Source: Umezawaea sp049997955 (GTDB lineage Bacteria; Actinomycetota; Actinomycetes; Mycobacteriales; Pseudonocardiaceae). From it: a stretch of DNA of 64,000 nt. The DNA is taken from positions 186,001 to 250,000 of the forward strand of contig JAEBDY010000010.1 in the NCBI GenBank assembly GCA_049997955.1. Direction: 5' to 3'. Below are positions 1 to 7,742 of this stretch, in pieces (within the stretch, counting starts at the first letter, position 1; each line of letters begins with the position of its first letter). Below the pieces are notes generated by a model. That model searched no databases. It worked only from the letters and a program-made list of their open reading frames with translations, and had not been told where the DNA came from. The position numbers and the translations under genes are program-made.

Positions 1-1
1 C

Positions 2-250
2 GAGGGCGACGAACTCCTCTTCGAGATCGAATCCTGGTGCCGCGCGGGCGACCGGTTCTCCCACCTGCTCTACAACCGCGTGGGACTGGCCAAGGAGGTG
101 CAGCTGAACATGTGGACGCACTTCTGCGTCCGCACCGCGACGCTCGCAGGCGGCCGCTACCGGGGCGGCGTCACCATCCGAACGCGGTGCGTCGACTGGA
201 CGGCGGCCGAGTTCGAACGCCCCGGAAGGCTGTCCACGCCGCGGCGGTGA
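2..250 (+). CDS. DUF1990 family protein, C-terminal part (5' end outside window)
   Basis: The reading frame is open from base 2 to a TGA at 248-250 and encodes 82 residues. The fragment begins within FEIESWCRAGDRFSH and contains KEVQLNMW, which resembles the C-terminal half of DUF1990 proteins (about 170-200 residues), a family without an established biochemical role. The start codon lies before the window. No terminator-like hairpin is evident in the 150 bases that separate it from the convergent dioxygenase gene. The family call rests on pattern recognition of the C-terminal motif only. Confidence 0.6.
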   Translation, partial: EGDELLFEIESWCRAGDRFSHLLYNRVGLAKEVQLNMWTHFCVRTATLAGGRYRGGVTIRTRCVDWTAAEFERPGRLSTPRR

Positions 251-400
251 GGTGGAACGGCGTTCACCTGAGCGGACCGATCCCCTCCACGGCCACGGCG
301 AGGAGCCGGTCGGCTTGAGCCGTACCCCGCGCGGACGCGGGGCACGGCGGTGGGCGTCCAGCCACTCCAGCAGCGCGGCGCGCGCCGCCCGCACCCGCGG

Positions 401-1288
401 TCAGCTCACGGGTCCTCGCCCCCGCCCCTGGTCGTCGTGGGTGAGCCCGAACGGCGCGTCCCCCCTCACCGTGACGCGGTGCATCACCCGGTGCTGGTCG
501 CCGTAGTCGTCGACGGCGTAGTGGGCCGTGCTCCGGTTGTCCCACACCACCACGTCGCCGGGGCTCCACCTGTGCCGCACGCTGTGCTCGGGCAGGCCGA
601 TCACGGCGAAGAACAGGTCGAGCAGCGCCCGGCTCTCGGCGTCGGTGACGTCCAGGACGCGAGTGGTGAAGCCGGGGCTGACGAACAGGCTGCGGCGACC
701 GGTCTCCGGGTGGACCCGCACCACGGGGTGCACGGCGGGCTTCAGCGAGGTGACCCGCTCGCCCTCCCAGGTGTTCCCCTCTCCCCCGAGCCTGGTGTGC
801 AGGTAGTCCTCGAAGTCCTTGCGGCCGTCGTGCACCGCCTCCAGCCGGTCCGCGAGTCGGCGCAGAGGTGGCGACAGGGCGAGGTAGGCGGCTTCCAGGT
901 CCGTCCAGCAGGTGTCGCCGCCCACCGGCGGGAGCGACACGGCGCGGAGCACCGAACCCAGCGGCGGGCGCGACATGAAGGTGACGTCGGTGTGCCAGAC
1001 CGGCGACTTCCCGCCGTCCCCGCTGTCCAGCACGTAGATCTCCGGGTGCTCGTCGTCCAGACCCGGCACCACGGGGTGCGCCGGGGTGAGTTCTCCCAGC
1101 GTGGCGGCGAAATCGCGGTGGGCGGTCGGCGTGAGGTCCTGCCCCCGGAAGATCAGGACCTTGTGCAGCAGGAGCGCCGACCGGATGTCGGCGGCCTCCG
1201 CCGCCGTCCGCGGGCGGGACAGGTCGAAACCGGAGACCTGCGCGCCGATCGTCGCCGTGAGCCTCTCCACCGCCGGTACCGCTGCCAT
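401..1288 (-). CDS. TauD/TfdA-family Fe(II)/2-oxoglutarate dioxygenase
   Basis: This 295-residue protein is a TauD/TfdA-type dioxygenase. Such enzymes use iron and 2-oxoglutarate to hydroxylate a substrate; in TauD this releases sulfite from taurine. The HxD part of the iron triad is in WHTDVTF (H99, D101), and the distal histidine with the 2-oxoglutarate arginine region lies in MHRVTVRGD near H270. Length is normal for the family. A GGAGAGGG ribosome site precedes the ATG. It is the last gene of a minus-strand operon with an SsuA/TauA-like binding protein, permease and ATPase, so a sulfonate or sulfate-ester substrate is likely; the actual substrate cannot be read from sequence. Confidence 0.88.
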   Translation of the reverse strand: MAAVPAVERLTATIGAQVSGFDLSRPRTAAEAADIRSALLLHKVLIFRGQDLTPTAHRDFAATLGELTPAHPVVPGLDDEHPEIYVLDSGDGGKSPVWHTDVTFMSRPPLGSVLRAVSLPPVGGDTCWTDLEAAYLALSPPLRRLADRLEAVHDGRKDFEDYLHTRLGGEGNTWEGERVTSLKPAVHPVVRVHPETGRRSLFVSPGFTTRVLDVTDAESRALLDLFFAVIGLPEHSVRHRWSPGDVVVWDNRSTAHYAVDDYGDQHRVMHRVTVRGDAPFGLTHDDQGRGRGPVS

Positions 1289-1309
1289 GGTCGTCCCTCT
1301 CCTGTCGGG

Positions 1310-2089
1310 TCAGGCCGCGACTGCCCGGACGGCAGCCGCGATCTCGCCTCGGAACGCCGCGTACTCGGGAGAGCCGCGGAGCTCGTCGGCCGACATCCCC
1401 TTGCGGGGCAACGTGATCGGCACGTCGAGCGCTGTCCGTCCCGGCCTGTCGGTGAGCACGACGATGCGGCTGGCCAGGAACACCGCCTCGTCGACGCTGT
1501 GCGTCACGAACACCACGCCCTGCCCCACGTCGTCGGTCAGGGCGCGGACGTCCTCCTGCACCCTCTCCCTCGTCAGCGCGTCGAGCGCGGCGAACGGCTC
1601 GTCCATCAGCAGCAGCCGCGGCCTCGCGGCCAGCGCCCTGGCGATGGCCACGCGCTGCTGCTGCCCGCCGGACACCTCCCAGGTGCGCCGAGGTCCCAGC
1701 TCCGCCAGTCCGACGGCGGCCAGCAGCTCGGCGGTGCGGCGCGACCGATCGGCCCTGGGGACGTCGGCCCACCGCAGCGCGGCGTCGACGTTGCCCGCGA
1801 CCGTCTGCCAGGGGAACAGCCTGGGCTGCTGGAACACCACTCCCACGTCCCGGCCGGGAACAGGGGGCCGCCCCAGCCTCCGGACGTCCCCCGCGGTCGG
1901 CCGCTCGAACCCGGCGATCATCCGCAGCAGCGTGCTCTTGCCCGAACCGGACGGGCCCACGACGACGAGGAACTCCCCCGGATCGACCCGCAGGTCGATC
2001 GGTCCGAGCGCGGGCACGACGCCCGTCCTCGTCCGGTAGCCGTGCTCGACGGCGACCAGTTCGGCCAGCGCGGTGTCGTCACTTCCCAT
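1310..2089 (-). CDS. ABC transporter ATPase, nitrate/sulfonate/taurine (SsuB/TauB) type
   Basis: Cytoplasmic ATPase of a sulfonate/taurine-type importer, 259 residues. Walker A is GPSGSGKST (residues 45-53), the Q-loop is in VVFQQPRLFPWQ, the signature is VSGGQQQR, and Walker B is LLLMDEPFAALD followed by the switch histidine in FVTHSVDEA. FQQPRLFPWQ and the overall size are typical of SsuB/TauB. Its start overlaps the end of the substrate-binding gene by 11 bases, which implies translational coupling. It serves the permease at 3145-3996. Confidence 0.9.
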   Translation of the reverse strand: MGSDDTALAELVAVEHGYRTRTGVVPALGPIDLRVDPGEFLVVVGPSGSGKSTLLRMIAGFERPTAGDVRRLGRPPVPGRDVGVVFQQPRLFPWQTVAGNVDAALRWADVPRADRSRRTAELLAAVGLAELGPRRTWEVSGGQQQRVAIARALAARPRLLLMDEPFAALDALTRERVQEDVRALTDDVGQGVVFVTHSVDEAVFLASRIVVLTDRPGRTALDVPITLPRKGMSADELRGSPEYAAFRGEIAAAVRAVAA

Positions 2090-3113
2090 CGACGGCTCCG
2101 GGAGCGAGCAGGGCGGCGCGGAAGGTCTCCAGGTCGGGCACCGCCTCGATCTTCCCCTGGCCGTGCAGGAACTCGGCGGCGTCGCGCAGGCGGGCGGCGA
2201 GCTGCCCCGGCGAATCCCCGGTGCCGAAGTACTCGGGACCGCGCTGCTCGGCGTGGTCGAGGTAGATGTTCTGCTTCAACTGGGCGGCGGCGTCCGCGGT
2301 GCTGCTGCCGATCTGCCTGCCGACCGCTTCGGCCACGACGGCCGGATCGGTCTTGACCAGGCCGATCGCGTGGTTCGTCGCCTCCAGCCACTTGGCGATC
2401 ACGTCGGGGTTGCCGTCGATGAACTCGGTGCGCGCCACGGTGAACGTCAGCGTCGGCTTGCCCGCGGCCGCGAGCTTCGCGCTGTCGGTGAGCGTGGTCC
2501 CGTCCTGCTGGAGCACGCTCAGCACCGGCGTCCAGACGTACGCGGCGTCGATATCACCGCGCTGCCAGGCGGCCTGGATGTTCTGCGGCTCCAGGTCGAC
2601 CAGCGTCACCGCGCCGGGGTCCACGCCCGCCTGGTGGAGCGCGGCCAACAAGCTGTAGTGCGCGGTCGAGCCGAACGGCGCCGCGACCTTGCGCCCGACC
2701 AGGTCCGCGGGTTTCGTGACCCCGCTGGCGTTGCGGGCGACGAGCGCCTCGCTGTCGCCGATCACGTTGAGCAGCTCGATGACCTTGTACGGGATGCTCA
2801 ACGGCGGGCACAGCGCCTGCGCGGTGGGGCTGCTGCCGATCACCGCGAGGTCGATCGCGCCGCCCAGGAACGCGGTGTTGATGCTCGCGCCCGAGTCGAA
2901 CGACGTCCAGGTGATCTTGTGATCGGGCAGCGCCTCCTCCAGCGTGCCCTGGTCCTTCACCAGCAGCGTGCTGTCGGCGAAGTTCTGGTACGCGATGCGC
3001 ACCGCGCGACCCGGACCCGAACCCGAGTCGGACGACGAGCCGCCGACCCCGCACGCCGCCAGCACGGGCCCCAGTGCGAGCAGGGACAGGACCGATCTCC
3101 GGGCTACCGGCAT
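2079..3113 (-). CDS. ABC transporter substrate-binding lipoprotein, aliphatic sulfonate/taurine (SsuA) type
   Basis: A 344-residue binding lipoprotein. The N-terminus carries a signal peptide ending in the lipobox LAAC (residues 17-20), followed by a Ser/Gly-rich linker. The mature region has features of the NMT1/SsuA fold: VRIAYQNF near its start, the segment IDLAVIGSSPTAQAL, and LVGRKVAAPFGSTAHY. An AAGGAG site sits just upstream of the ATG at 3113. It lies between the permease and ATPase genes of the same importer and should capture the substrate outside the membrane. The ligand is inferred only from family and from the adjacent TauD-like enzyme. Confidence 0.88.
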   Translation of the reverse strand: MPVARRSVLSLLALGPVLAACGVGGSSSDSGSGPGRAVRIAYQNFADSTLLVKDQGTLEEALPDHKITWTSFDSGASINTAFLGGAIDLAVIGSSPTAQALCPPLSIPYKVIELLNVIGDSEALVARNASGVTKPADLVGRKVAAPFGSTAHYSLLAALHQAGVDPGAVTLVDLEPQNIQAAWQRGDIDAAYVWTPVLSVLQQDGTTLTDSAKLAAAGKPTLTFTVARTEFIDGNPDVIAKWLEATNHAIGLVKTDPAVVAEAVGRQIGSSTADAAAQLKQNIYLDHAEQRGPEYFGTGDSPGQLAARLRDAAEFLHGQGKIEAVPDLETFRAALLAPGAVDGK

Positions 3114-3144
3114 GTGGAGCTCCTTGGCAGAGGGGTTTTCCCGT

Positions 3145-3996
3145 TCACACCAGTCCCCGCCACGGTGAGAGGACGCGTTGGGCGGCGACGATCGCGGAGT
3201 CGATGAGCAGACCCGTGACGCCGATGACGAAGAGCCCGAGGACGACCACGGACGTCTGGTTGTAGCGCTGGGCGTTGAGGACCATGCCGCCGATGCCGTC
3301 GGCGCCGTTGACCGTCTCGGCCGCCACGACGGAGCTGTAGGCGATGCCCACGGCCAACCGGATCCCGGTGATGATCTCCGGCGCGGACGCGGGCAGGACC
3401 ACCGAGGCGATCACGTGCCCCCGGCTCGCCCCCAGGGCTTGCGCGGCCTCCACGTACTGGCGGTTGACACCGGTCACCGCGGTGGCGGTGGCGACCGCGA
3501 CCGGTGGGAACGCGGCAATCATCAGCAGGTAGACCTTGGGTTCCTCGTCGATGCCGAACCAGATCACCAACAGGCTCAGGTAGGCCAGCGGGGGCAGCGC
3601 GCGCAGGAAGGTCACGGCCGGTTCGGTGACCGCCCGCACGAGCGGCACCAGGCCCATCACCAGGCCCAGGACCACGCCGAGCAGGACGCCGTACACCGAT
3701 CCGTAGCCCACCCTCCGCAGGCTGGTGCCGAGCCGTTCGAGCAGCGTGGATCCGGCGTAGCCGCCCTGTCCGTTGGCCGCGTCCGAGGTGATCAGCAGCT
3801 GGTCCCACACCTGGACCGGTCCCGGCAGGATCACCGGTGGCCAGAACCCGGCCAGCGCGAGCAGCTGCCACACCCCGAGCAGGACGAGGACGGCAGCCAG
3901 CCGGACGAACACCGTCCGGGCGGCCGGAGCCGCGCGCGGCTCCGGGTGGGAGACTCCCGGTGGTTTCCCGGAAACGTCGGCAAGTGCCTGTGGCAT
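3145..3996 (-). CDS. ABC transporter permease, sulfonate/taurine (SsuC/TauC) type
   Basis: Integral membrane permease of 283 residues with about six hydrophobic segments and the BPD_transp_1 EAA loop EAAQALGASRGHVIASV near residue 190, which contacts the ATPase. A 25-residue Pro/Ala-rich cytoplasmic N-terminus precedes the first membrane segment. It is the first gene of the operon permease, binding protein, ATPase, dioxygenase on the minus strand, so the promoter should lie in 3997-4150. The usual order in this family is binding protein first, so the permease-first order is slightly unusual. Confidence 0.88.
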   Translation of the reverse strand: MPQALADVSGKPPGVSHPEPRAAPAARTVFVRLAAVLVLLGVWQLLALAGFWPPVILPGPVQVWDQLLITSDAANGQGGYAGSTLLERLGTSLRRVGYGSVYGVLLGVVLGLVMGLVPLVRAVTEPAVTFLRALPPLAYLSLLVIWFGIDEEPKVYLLMIAAFPPVAVATATAVTGVNRQYVEAAQALGASRGHVIASVVLPASAPEIITGIRLAVGIAYSSVVAAETVNGADGIGGMVLNAQRYNQTSVVVLGLFVIGVTGLLIDSAIVAAQRVLSPWRGLV

Positions 3997-4146
3997 GGGA
4001 GATCCGCGCTCTCAGGACGGCCCGGAGGCAGGTGGTCCGTTGACCTTCCGGGCCGAATGTACAGACGCGCACTGGATCGTTCGAGCGGTTCCGCGCTGTG
4101 GACGCGCGGCGGAAACCCTTGCGCGAAGGGCACTCCGTAGGGCAAG

Positions 4147-4400
4147 GAGGATGAACGCCACCGCCGGGAGCTGATCATCGAGGCCGCGGTGGAGTGAGCG
4201 CCGAGACCGGTCCGTCGAGCCTCACCCACCGCGCCGCGGCGGACGGGGCGGACCTCCCACCGGGGTCGACGACGTGCTTCGCCGACCTGGACGAGTTGTT
4301 CGACGCCACCCGCCCACGCGAGTGGACCCGGCCGCGGCGCGCGGTCTTCGAAGGCCTGCTCCGACCGCTCCGCGATCGGCAGGGAGCGGACGGACCGAGA
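4147..4400 (+). pseudogene. remnant of a TetR-family regulator N-terminus
   Basis: Two short blocks in different frames look like pieces of one TetR DNA-binding domain. From 4147 the frame reads EDERHRRELIIEAAVE and then stops at 4195-4197, matching the start of TetR helix 1. From 4194, in another frame, AAADGADLPPGSTTCFADLDELFDA resembles the recognition helix and the usual (Y/H)FADKDELF block. The rest of the regulator is absent. It lies just upstream of the sulfonate-type operon on the opposite strand, where a regulator would be expected. The call is an inference from residual similarity; the second frame alone could also be a short unrelated coding sequence. Confidence 0.4.
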
Positions 4401-4405
4401 GGCCT

Positions 4406-4448
4406 AGTCCACTGTGGACTCAGTGGCCGCAGTTCGTCCACAGTGGAT
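4406..4448. repeat. pair of TCCAC(A/T)GTGGA palindromes
   Basis: AGTCCACTGTGGACT at 4406-4420 is a perfect dyad around a central T, and GTCCACAGTGGAT at 4436-4448 is a near copy in the reverse sense. The two lie between the decayed TetR gene and the 3' end of the convergent amidotransferase gene. They could pair with each other as a hairpin or act as a protein site. The same core, GTCCACAGTGGAC, also occurs inside the alcohol dehydrogenase gene near 46622, so the motif is not confined to regulatory DNA. Confidence 0.4.
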
Positions 4449-4465
4449 GCGGGACGGGGTCGACC

Positions 4466-5173
4466 TCACCGCACAGTGCCGACGACCTCCAGCCATTCCT
4501 CGATGACGCGGGTCGCCGCGGTGGAGAGCACCGGACCCGCGGCGGCCGCGGCGGCGCGCAGCTCGCGCGGGTGGATGCCCGCCGCGACAAGTGCTTCGGC
4601 GTGGCCGATGAGCCACGGCTCGATGTCCCGGTGGTCGGTCTCCAGGTGGAACTGCAGCGCGAGGACGTGGGGTCCCGCCGTGAACGCCTGGGTCGGGCAG
4701 TGCGGTGTCGAGGCGAGGCGGACGGCTCCGTCGGGGAGGTCGGCCCGGTCGTTGTGCCAGTGCAGCACGGGCACGGCGTCCAGGTGGCGCAGCGGGGAGT
4801 CGAAGGCCTCCCGCGTGAGCGTCAGCGGCGCGTAGCCGATCTCGGTGTGGCCGGACGGCCGGACCTCCGCGCCCAGGGCGCGAGCGAGCAGTTGGGCGCC
4901 GAGGCAGATGCCCAGGGTGCGCCCACCGCCGAGGAGCCGCTCCCTGATGGCGCTGATCTCGGTGACCAGGAACGGGTACCGGTCCTCGTCGTTGGTCCCG
5001 ATCGGCCCACCGAGCACGACCAGCAGGTCGGCCGCGACCACGGCCTCGGGCTCGATGTCGCCGACGCCGACGTCGAGGTAGCGCACGGCGTAGCCGTGGT
5101 CGGTCAGCACCGGGTGGAGCAGGCCGAGGTCCTCGAAAGCGAGGTGCCGGATCGCCAGAGCGGTCTTCGTCAT
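4466..5173 (-). CDS. class I glutamine amidotransferase-like protein
   Basis: A 235-residue stand-alone class I glutamine amidotransferase (GATase1). The nucleophile is C90 in GICLGAQ, and the His/Glu pair is in FHLE (H175, E177); the oxyanion strand is LVVLGGPIG at residues 51-59. This domain releases ammonia from glutamine. Stand-alone copies annotated as GMP synthase-like are common in actinomycetes and include gamma-glutamyl-hydrolysing enzymes, so the acceptor is unknown. It lies 39 bases downstream of the SDR gene on the same strand and may be cotranscribed with it. Confidence 0.85.
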   Translation of the reverse strand: MTKTALAIRHLAFEDLGLLHPVLTDHGYAVRYLDVGVGDIEPEAVVAADLLVVLGGPIGTNDEDRYPFLVTEISAIRERLLGGGRTLGICLGAQLLARALGAEVRPSGHTEIGYAPLTLTREAFDSPLRHLDAVPVLHWHNDRADLPDGAVRLASTPHCPTQAFTAGPHVLALQFHLETDHRDIEPWLIGHAEALVAAGIHPRELRAAAAAAGPVLSTAATRVIEEWLEVVGTVR

Positions 5174-5212
5174 GTCCGTGCCAAGCCCTTCACGAGCGGA
5201 GTCGGGTGGTCG

Positions 5213-6064
5213 TCAGGTCCGCAGGTAGGACGCGCCGTTGAGGTCGAGCACCGCGCCGGACGACCAGGCGGCCTCCGGTGAGGCCAGGTGGAGGACGGCG
5301 GCGGCCACCTCCTCGGGTGTCCCCACCCGACCGAAGGGGCTCTGACCGCGCAACTCCTCGCCGCCCGTTCCCGCCAGCTTGCCCGCCTGCCGCTCGGTCG
5401 CGACGAACCCAGGCGCCACGGACGTCACGGCGATCCCGTGCGGCGCCAGGGCGACGGCCATCGACTGGCCGAAGGCGTGCAGCGCGGCCTTGGTCGCGCC
5501 GTACGCGGGGAAGTCCGGCTCACCCCGGAACGCGCCGCGGGAGCCGACGTTGACGATGCTGCCCGCCGCGCCGCGGTCGACGAGGTGCCGGGCGACCCCG
5601 TAGGTCAGGTTCACCGCACCCAGCAGGTTGACGTCGACCATGCGGCGCCAGACCTCCTGCCAGTCCGGGTAGGACACGGCGGTCACGTCGTGCCGGTTGG
5701 CCGCGGTCGGCGCCACGGCGGCGTTGTTGACCAGGACGTCGATCCCGCCCAGTGCCCGCACGGCGTCGGCGACGACGCGCTCCGCGACCTCGGGGTCACC
5801 GAGGTCGCCGGTGAGCAGCGCGTGCCCGTCGCCGGACATCCGCCGCAGCGTTTCCTCGGCGTCCTCGCGGTTGGCCGCGCAGTGGACCGCGACGCGGTCG
5901 CCCCGCCCGGCGAACGCCACCGCGACCGCGCGGCCGATCCCGCGCGAGGCGCCCGTGACCAGCACCCGCCTCGTCGCGTGGTGTCCGTGGACTGGACGGC
6001 TGGGCGGGTGGACGGCGGGACTCGTGGCCACGGCGCTGCTCCTCGGGGTCGGCGACCACACCAC
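5213..6064 (-). CDS. short-chain dehydrogenase/reductase (SDR)
   Basis: Classical SDR with an unusually long N-terminus. The nucleotide-binding motif is TGASRGIG (residues 37-44), followed by NNAAVAP and the YGATK active-site motif with the upstream serine in NVGSRG. The GTG start at 6064 gives 283 residues, but about 30 residues before VLVTGAS look non-homologous and no good ribosome site is visible; a start nearer 5985 is possible. A TGDLGDPE segment follows the usual acidic strand. Substrate cannot be predicted. A 30-bp palindrome directly upstream (6076-6105) probably controls it. Confidence 0.82.
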   Translation of the reverse strand: MVWSPTPRSSAVATSPAVHPPSRPVHGHHATRRVLVTGASRGIGRAVAVAFAGRGDRVAVHCAANREDAEETLRRMSGDGHALLTGDLGDPEVAERVVADAVRALGGIDVLVNNAAVAPTAANRHDVTAVSYPDWQEVWRRMVDVNLLGAVNLTYGVARHLVDRGAAGSIVNVGSRGAFRGEPDFPAYGATKAALHAFGQSMAVALAPHGIAVTSVAPGFVATERQAGKLAGTGGEELRGQSPFGRVGTPEEVAAAVLHLASPEAAWSSGAVLDLNGASYLRT

Positions 6065-6075
6065 CTTGCAGCGGT

Positions 6076-6105
6076 TGATGTCCTAATGTCAACATTAGGA
6101 CATCA
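6076..6105. promoter_or_regulatory. 30-bp palindromic operator between SDR and EamA genes
   Basis: The left arm TGATGTCCTAATGT (6076-6089) and right arm ACATTAGGACATCA (6092-6105) are perfect reverse complements around a 2-base CA centre. It is AT-rich compared with its surroundings. The right arm runs over the stop codon of the EamA gene, and the left arm ends 12 bases before the SDR start codon. The size and symmetry suit a dimeric TetR, MarR or GntR protein. An alternative role as a terminator is less likely because the arms are AT-rich and there is no T-run. Confidence 0.7.
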
Positions 6106-7071
6106 GCGCCCGCTCGCCACCTCGACGTCGCTGTCCGGCACGGCGACGACCTCCGGTCCCGCCGTCGCCGCGCCCTCGGTCCGCACCGCCGCGATGCCGC
6201 CGAGGATCAGCGCCCCGCCCACGAGCTGCAACGGGGTGAGCCGCTCCCCCAGCACGAGCCACGCGAACAGCGAGGCGGAGACCACTTCGAGCAGCCCGAT
6301 GAACGACGCGAGCCTCGACCCGAGGATCCCGGAGGCGGTGATCCCCGACGCGTAGGCGAGTGCCGTGCCGACGACCGCGACGATGAGCAGCGGCAGCCAC
6401 CAGGGCACGGTGGAGCCGAACAGGGGCAGGTCGCCGAACGTGGCCGTGAACGGCAGGAGTCCGGTCGCTCCGACGAGCGCGAGCACGGGGGTGGCCAGCA
6501 GCAGGCCCGCCCCGGCGAGCGCGACGGGCGGAAGGCCGTCGTTCGGCCGGGCGGCGATCACGAAGTACGCGGCGCACCCGATCGCGGCGCCGAACGCGAT
6601 CACCAGACCGACCGGGTCCACGGGCTGGAGCGCGCCGGGGCCGATGACGAGCACCAGGCCGCCGGCCGCGAGCACCGAGCCGACCAGGACGGCGGGCCGC
6701 GGGGTCCGGCGCGAGCTCGCCCAGGCGAACCCGACCAGGAGCAGGGGCGCGAGGAACTCGATGAGCAGCGCGGTCGACACCGGGATGCGCTGCACGGCGG
6801 CGAAGTAGAGGACCTGGGTGAACGCCACACCGACGACACCCATGCCGACGACCCGCCACCGCGCCCGCCACAGGGTCGCCCACCGGCCGCGCAGCGAGAA
6901 GACGACGAACGGGAGGAGCACGACCCCCGCCGTGAGCGCGCGGGCCGTGACGGCGGCGGCCGGGGACCAGCCCGCCTCCAGCAGCGGCTTGATGAACGCG
7001 CCGGACGTGCCGAACGAGATGAAGGAGATCACGGCCGCCACCAGGCCGGCGGACGTCGACGGGAACCTCAT
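6103..7071 (-). CDS. EamA/DMT-family transporter (RhaT/EamA-type)
   Basis: Ten-helix drug/metabolite transporter of 322 residues with two EamA repeats; LIEFLAPLLLVGFAW in repeat 1 and FIGLLEVVSASLFAWLVLGERLT in repeat 2 are typical family positions. I chose the ATG at 7071 because AGAGGAG lies 6 bases upstream; an in-frame ATG at 7119 would add 16 hydrophilic residues without a ribosome site. It is probably an exporter of amino acids or small metabolites. It is divergent from the CGNR regulator at 7155 and read toward the SDR, so the regulator may control it. Confidence 0.86.
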   Translation of the reverse strand: MRFPSTSAGLVAAVISFISFGTSGAFIKPLLEAGWSPAAAVTARALTAGVVLLPFVVFSLRGRWATLWRARWRVVGMGVVGVAFTQVLYFAAVQRIPVSTALLIEFLAPLLLVGFAWASSRRTPRPAVLVGSVLAAGGLVLVIGPGALQPVDPVGLVIAFGAAIGCAAYFVIAARPNDGLPPVALAGAGLLLATPVLALVGATGLLPFTATFGDLPLFGSTVPWWLPLLIVAVVGTALAYASGITASGILGSRLASFIGLLEVVSASLFAWLVLGERLTPLQLVGGALILGGIAAVRTEGAATAGPEVVAVPDSDVEVASGR

Positions 7072-7154
7072 GGTGTCTCCTCTGACCGACCTGCTGTCAT
7101 GGTCTAACCTGATTGACACCCCTGACGCTAGGTCGGGAGAAGTAAGGAGTCAAA

Positions 7155-7709
7155 TTGCGTTTTGCCCCTGACACGGAGGATTCGCTGAGGATCGTCGTGG
7201 AGCTGGCCAACACCGATCCCGGAGCGTCCAGGGGCGGCGACGACGAGCTCGCGACGGTCGACCAGCTGGCGGCCATGCTGGCCCAGCACCCCTACACGGG
7301 GCGCATCGACCACGACGAGGCCGAGCTGCGCGACGTCCGGAGCACCCGCTCACTCCTGAGGCGGGTGTGGACCCTGGACCGCGAGGACGCCGTCGTGGAG
7401 GTCAACAAGATGCTGCGCGACGCGAAGGCGCTCCCCTACCTCACGCGGCACGACTCGCTGGACTGGCACATGCACGCGACCGTTCCGGAGGCGCCGCTCG
7501 CGGAACGCATCCGGGTGGAGGCGGCGCTGGCGCTCATGGACGTGATCCGCATGGACGAGATGGGACGGCTGCGGATCTGCGAGGCCGACGACTGCACGGG
7601 CCTCGTCCTCGACCTGTCCCGCAACGGCCTCAAGCGGTTCTGCGGCGTGCGGTGCGGCAACCGGATGAACATGATCGCCTTCCGCGAGCGCCGGACGGGC
7701 GAGGGCTGA
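7155..7709 (+). CDS. ABATE/CGNR zinc-finger transcriptional regulator
   Basis: A 184-residue protein with an N-terminal ABATE-type domain (residues about 10-130) and a C-terminal CGNR zinc finger: C-EADD-C at about residues 141-146 and C-GVR-CGNR at about 163-170, giving four zinc-ligand cysteines. CGNR proteins are putative stress-related regulators, often next to transporters. The start is a TTG at 7155 preceded by AAGGAG with 5-base spacing, which is convincing despite the rare start codon. It is divergent from the EamA transporter. TGTCA (7095-7099) and TGACA (7114-7118) form a dyad in the shared promoter region. Confidence 0.86.
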   Translation: MRFAPDTEDSLRIVVELANTDPGASRGGDDELATVDQLAAMLAQHPYTGRIDHDEAELRDVRSTRSLLRRVWTLDREDAVVEVNKMLRDAKALPYLTRHDSLDWHMHATVPEAPLAERIRVEAALALMDVIRMDEMGRLRICEADDCTGLVLDLSRNGLKRFCGVRCGNRMNMIAFRERRTGEG

Positions 7710-7742
7710 CCCCCGGCCCGGCGGCGCGGGACGTGCGGAGGC

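Noticed and set aside
7113..7135. TTGACA -35 element for the CGNR gene
   Set aside because: No -10 element lies 16-18 bases downstream.
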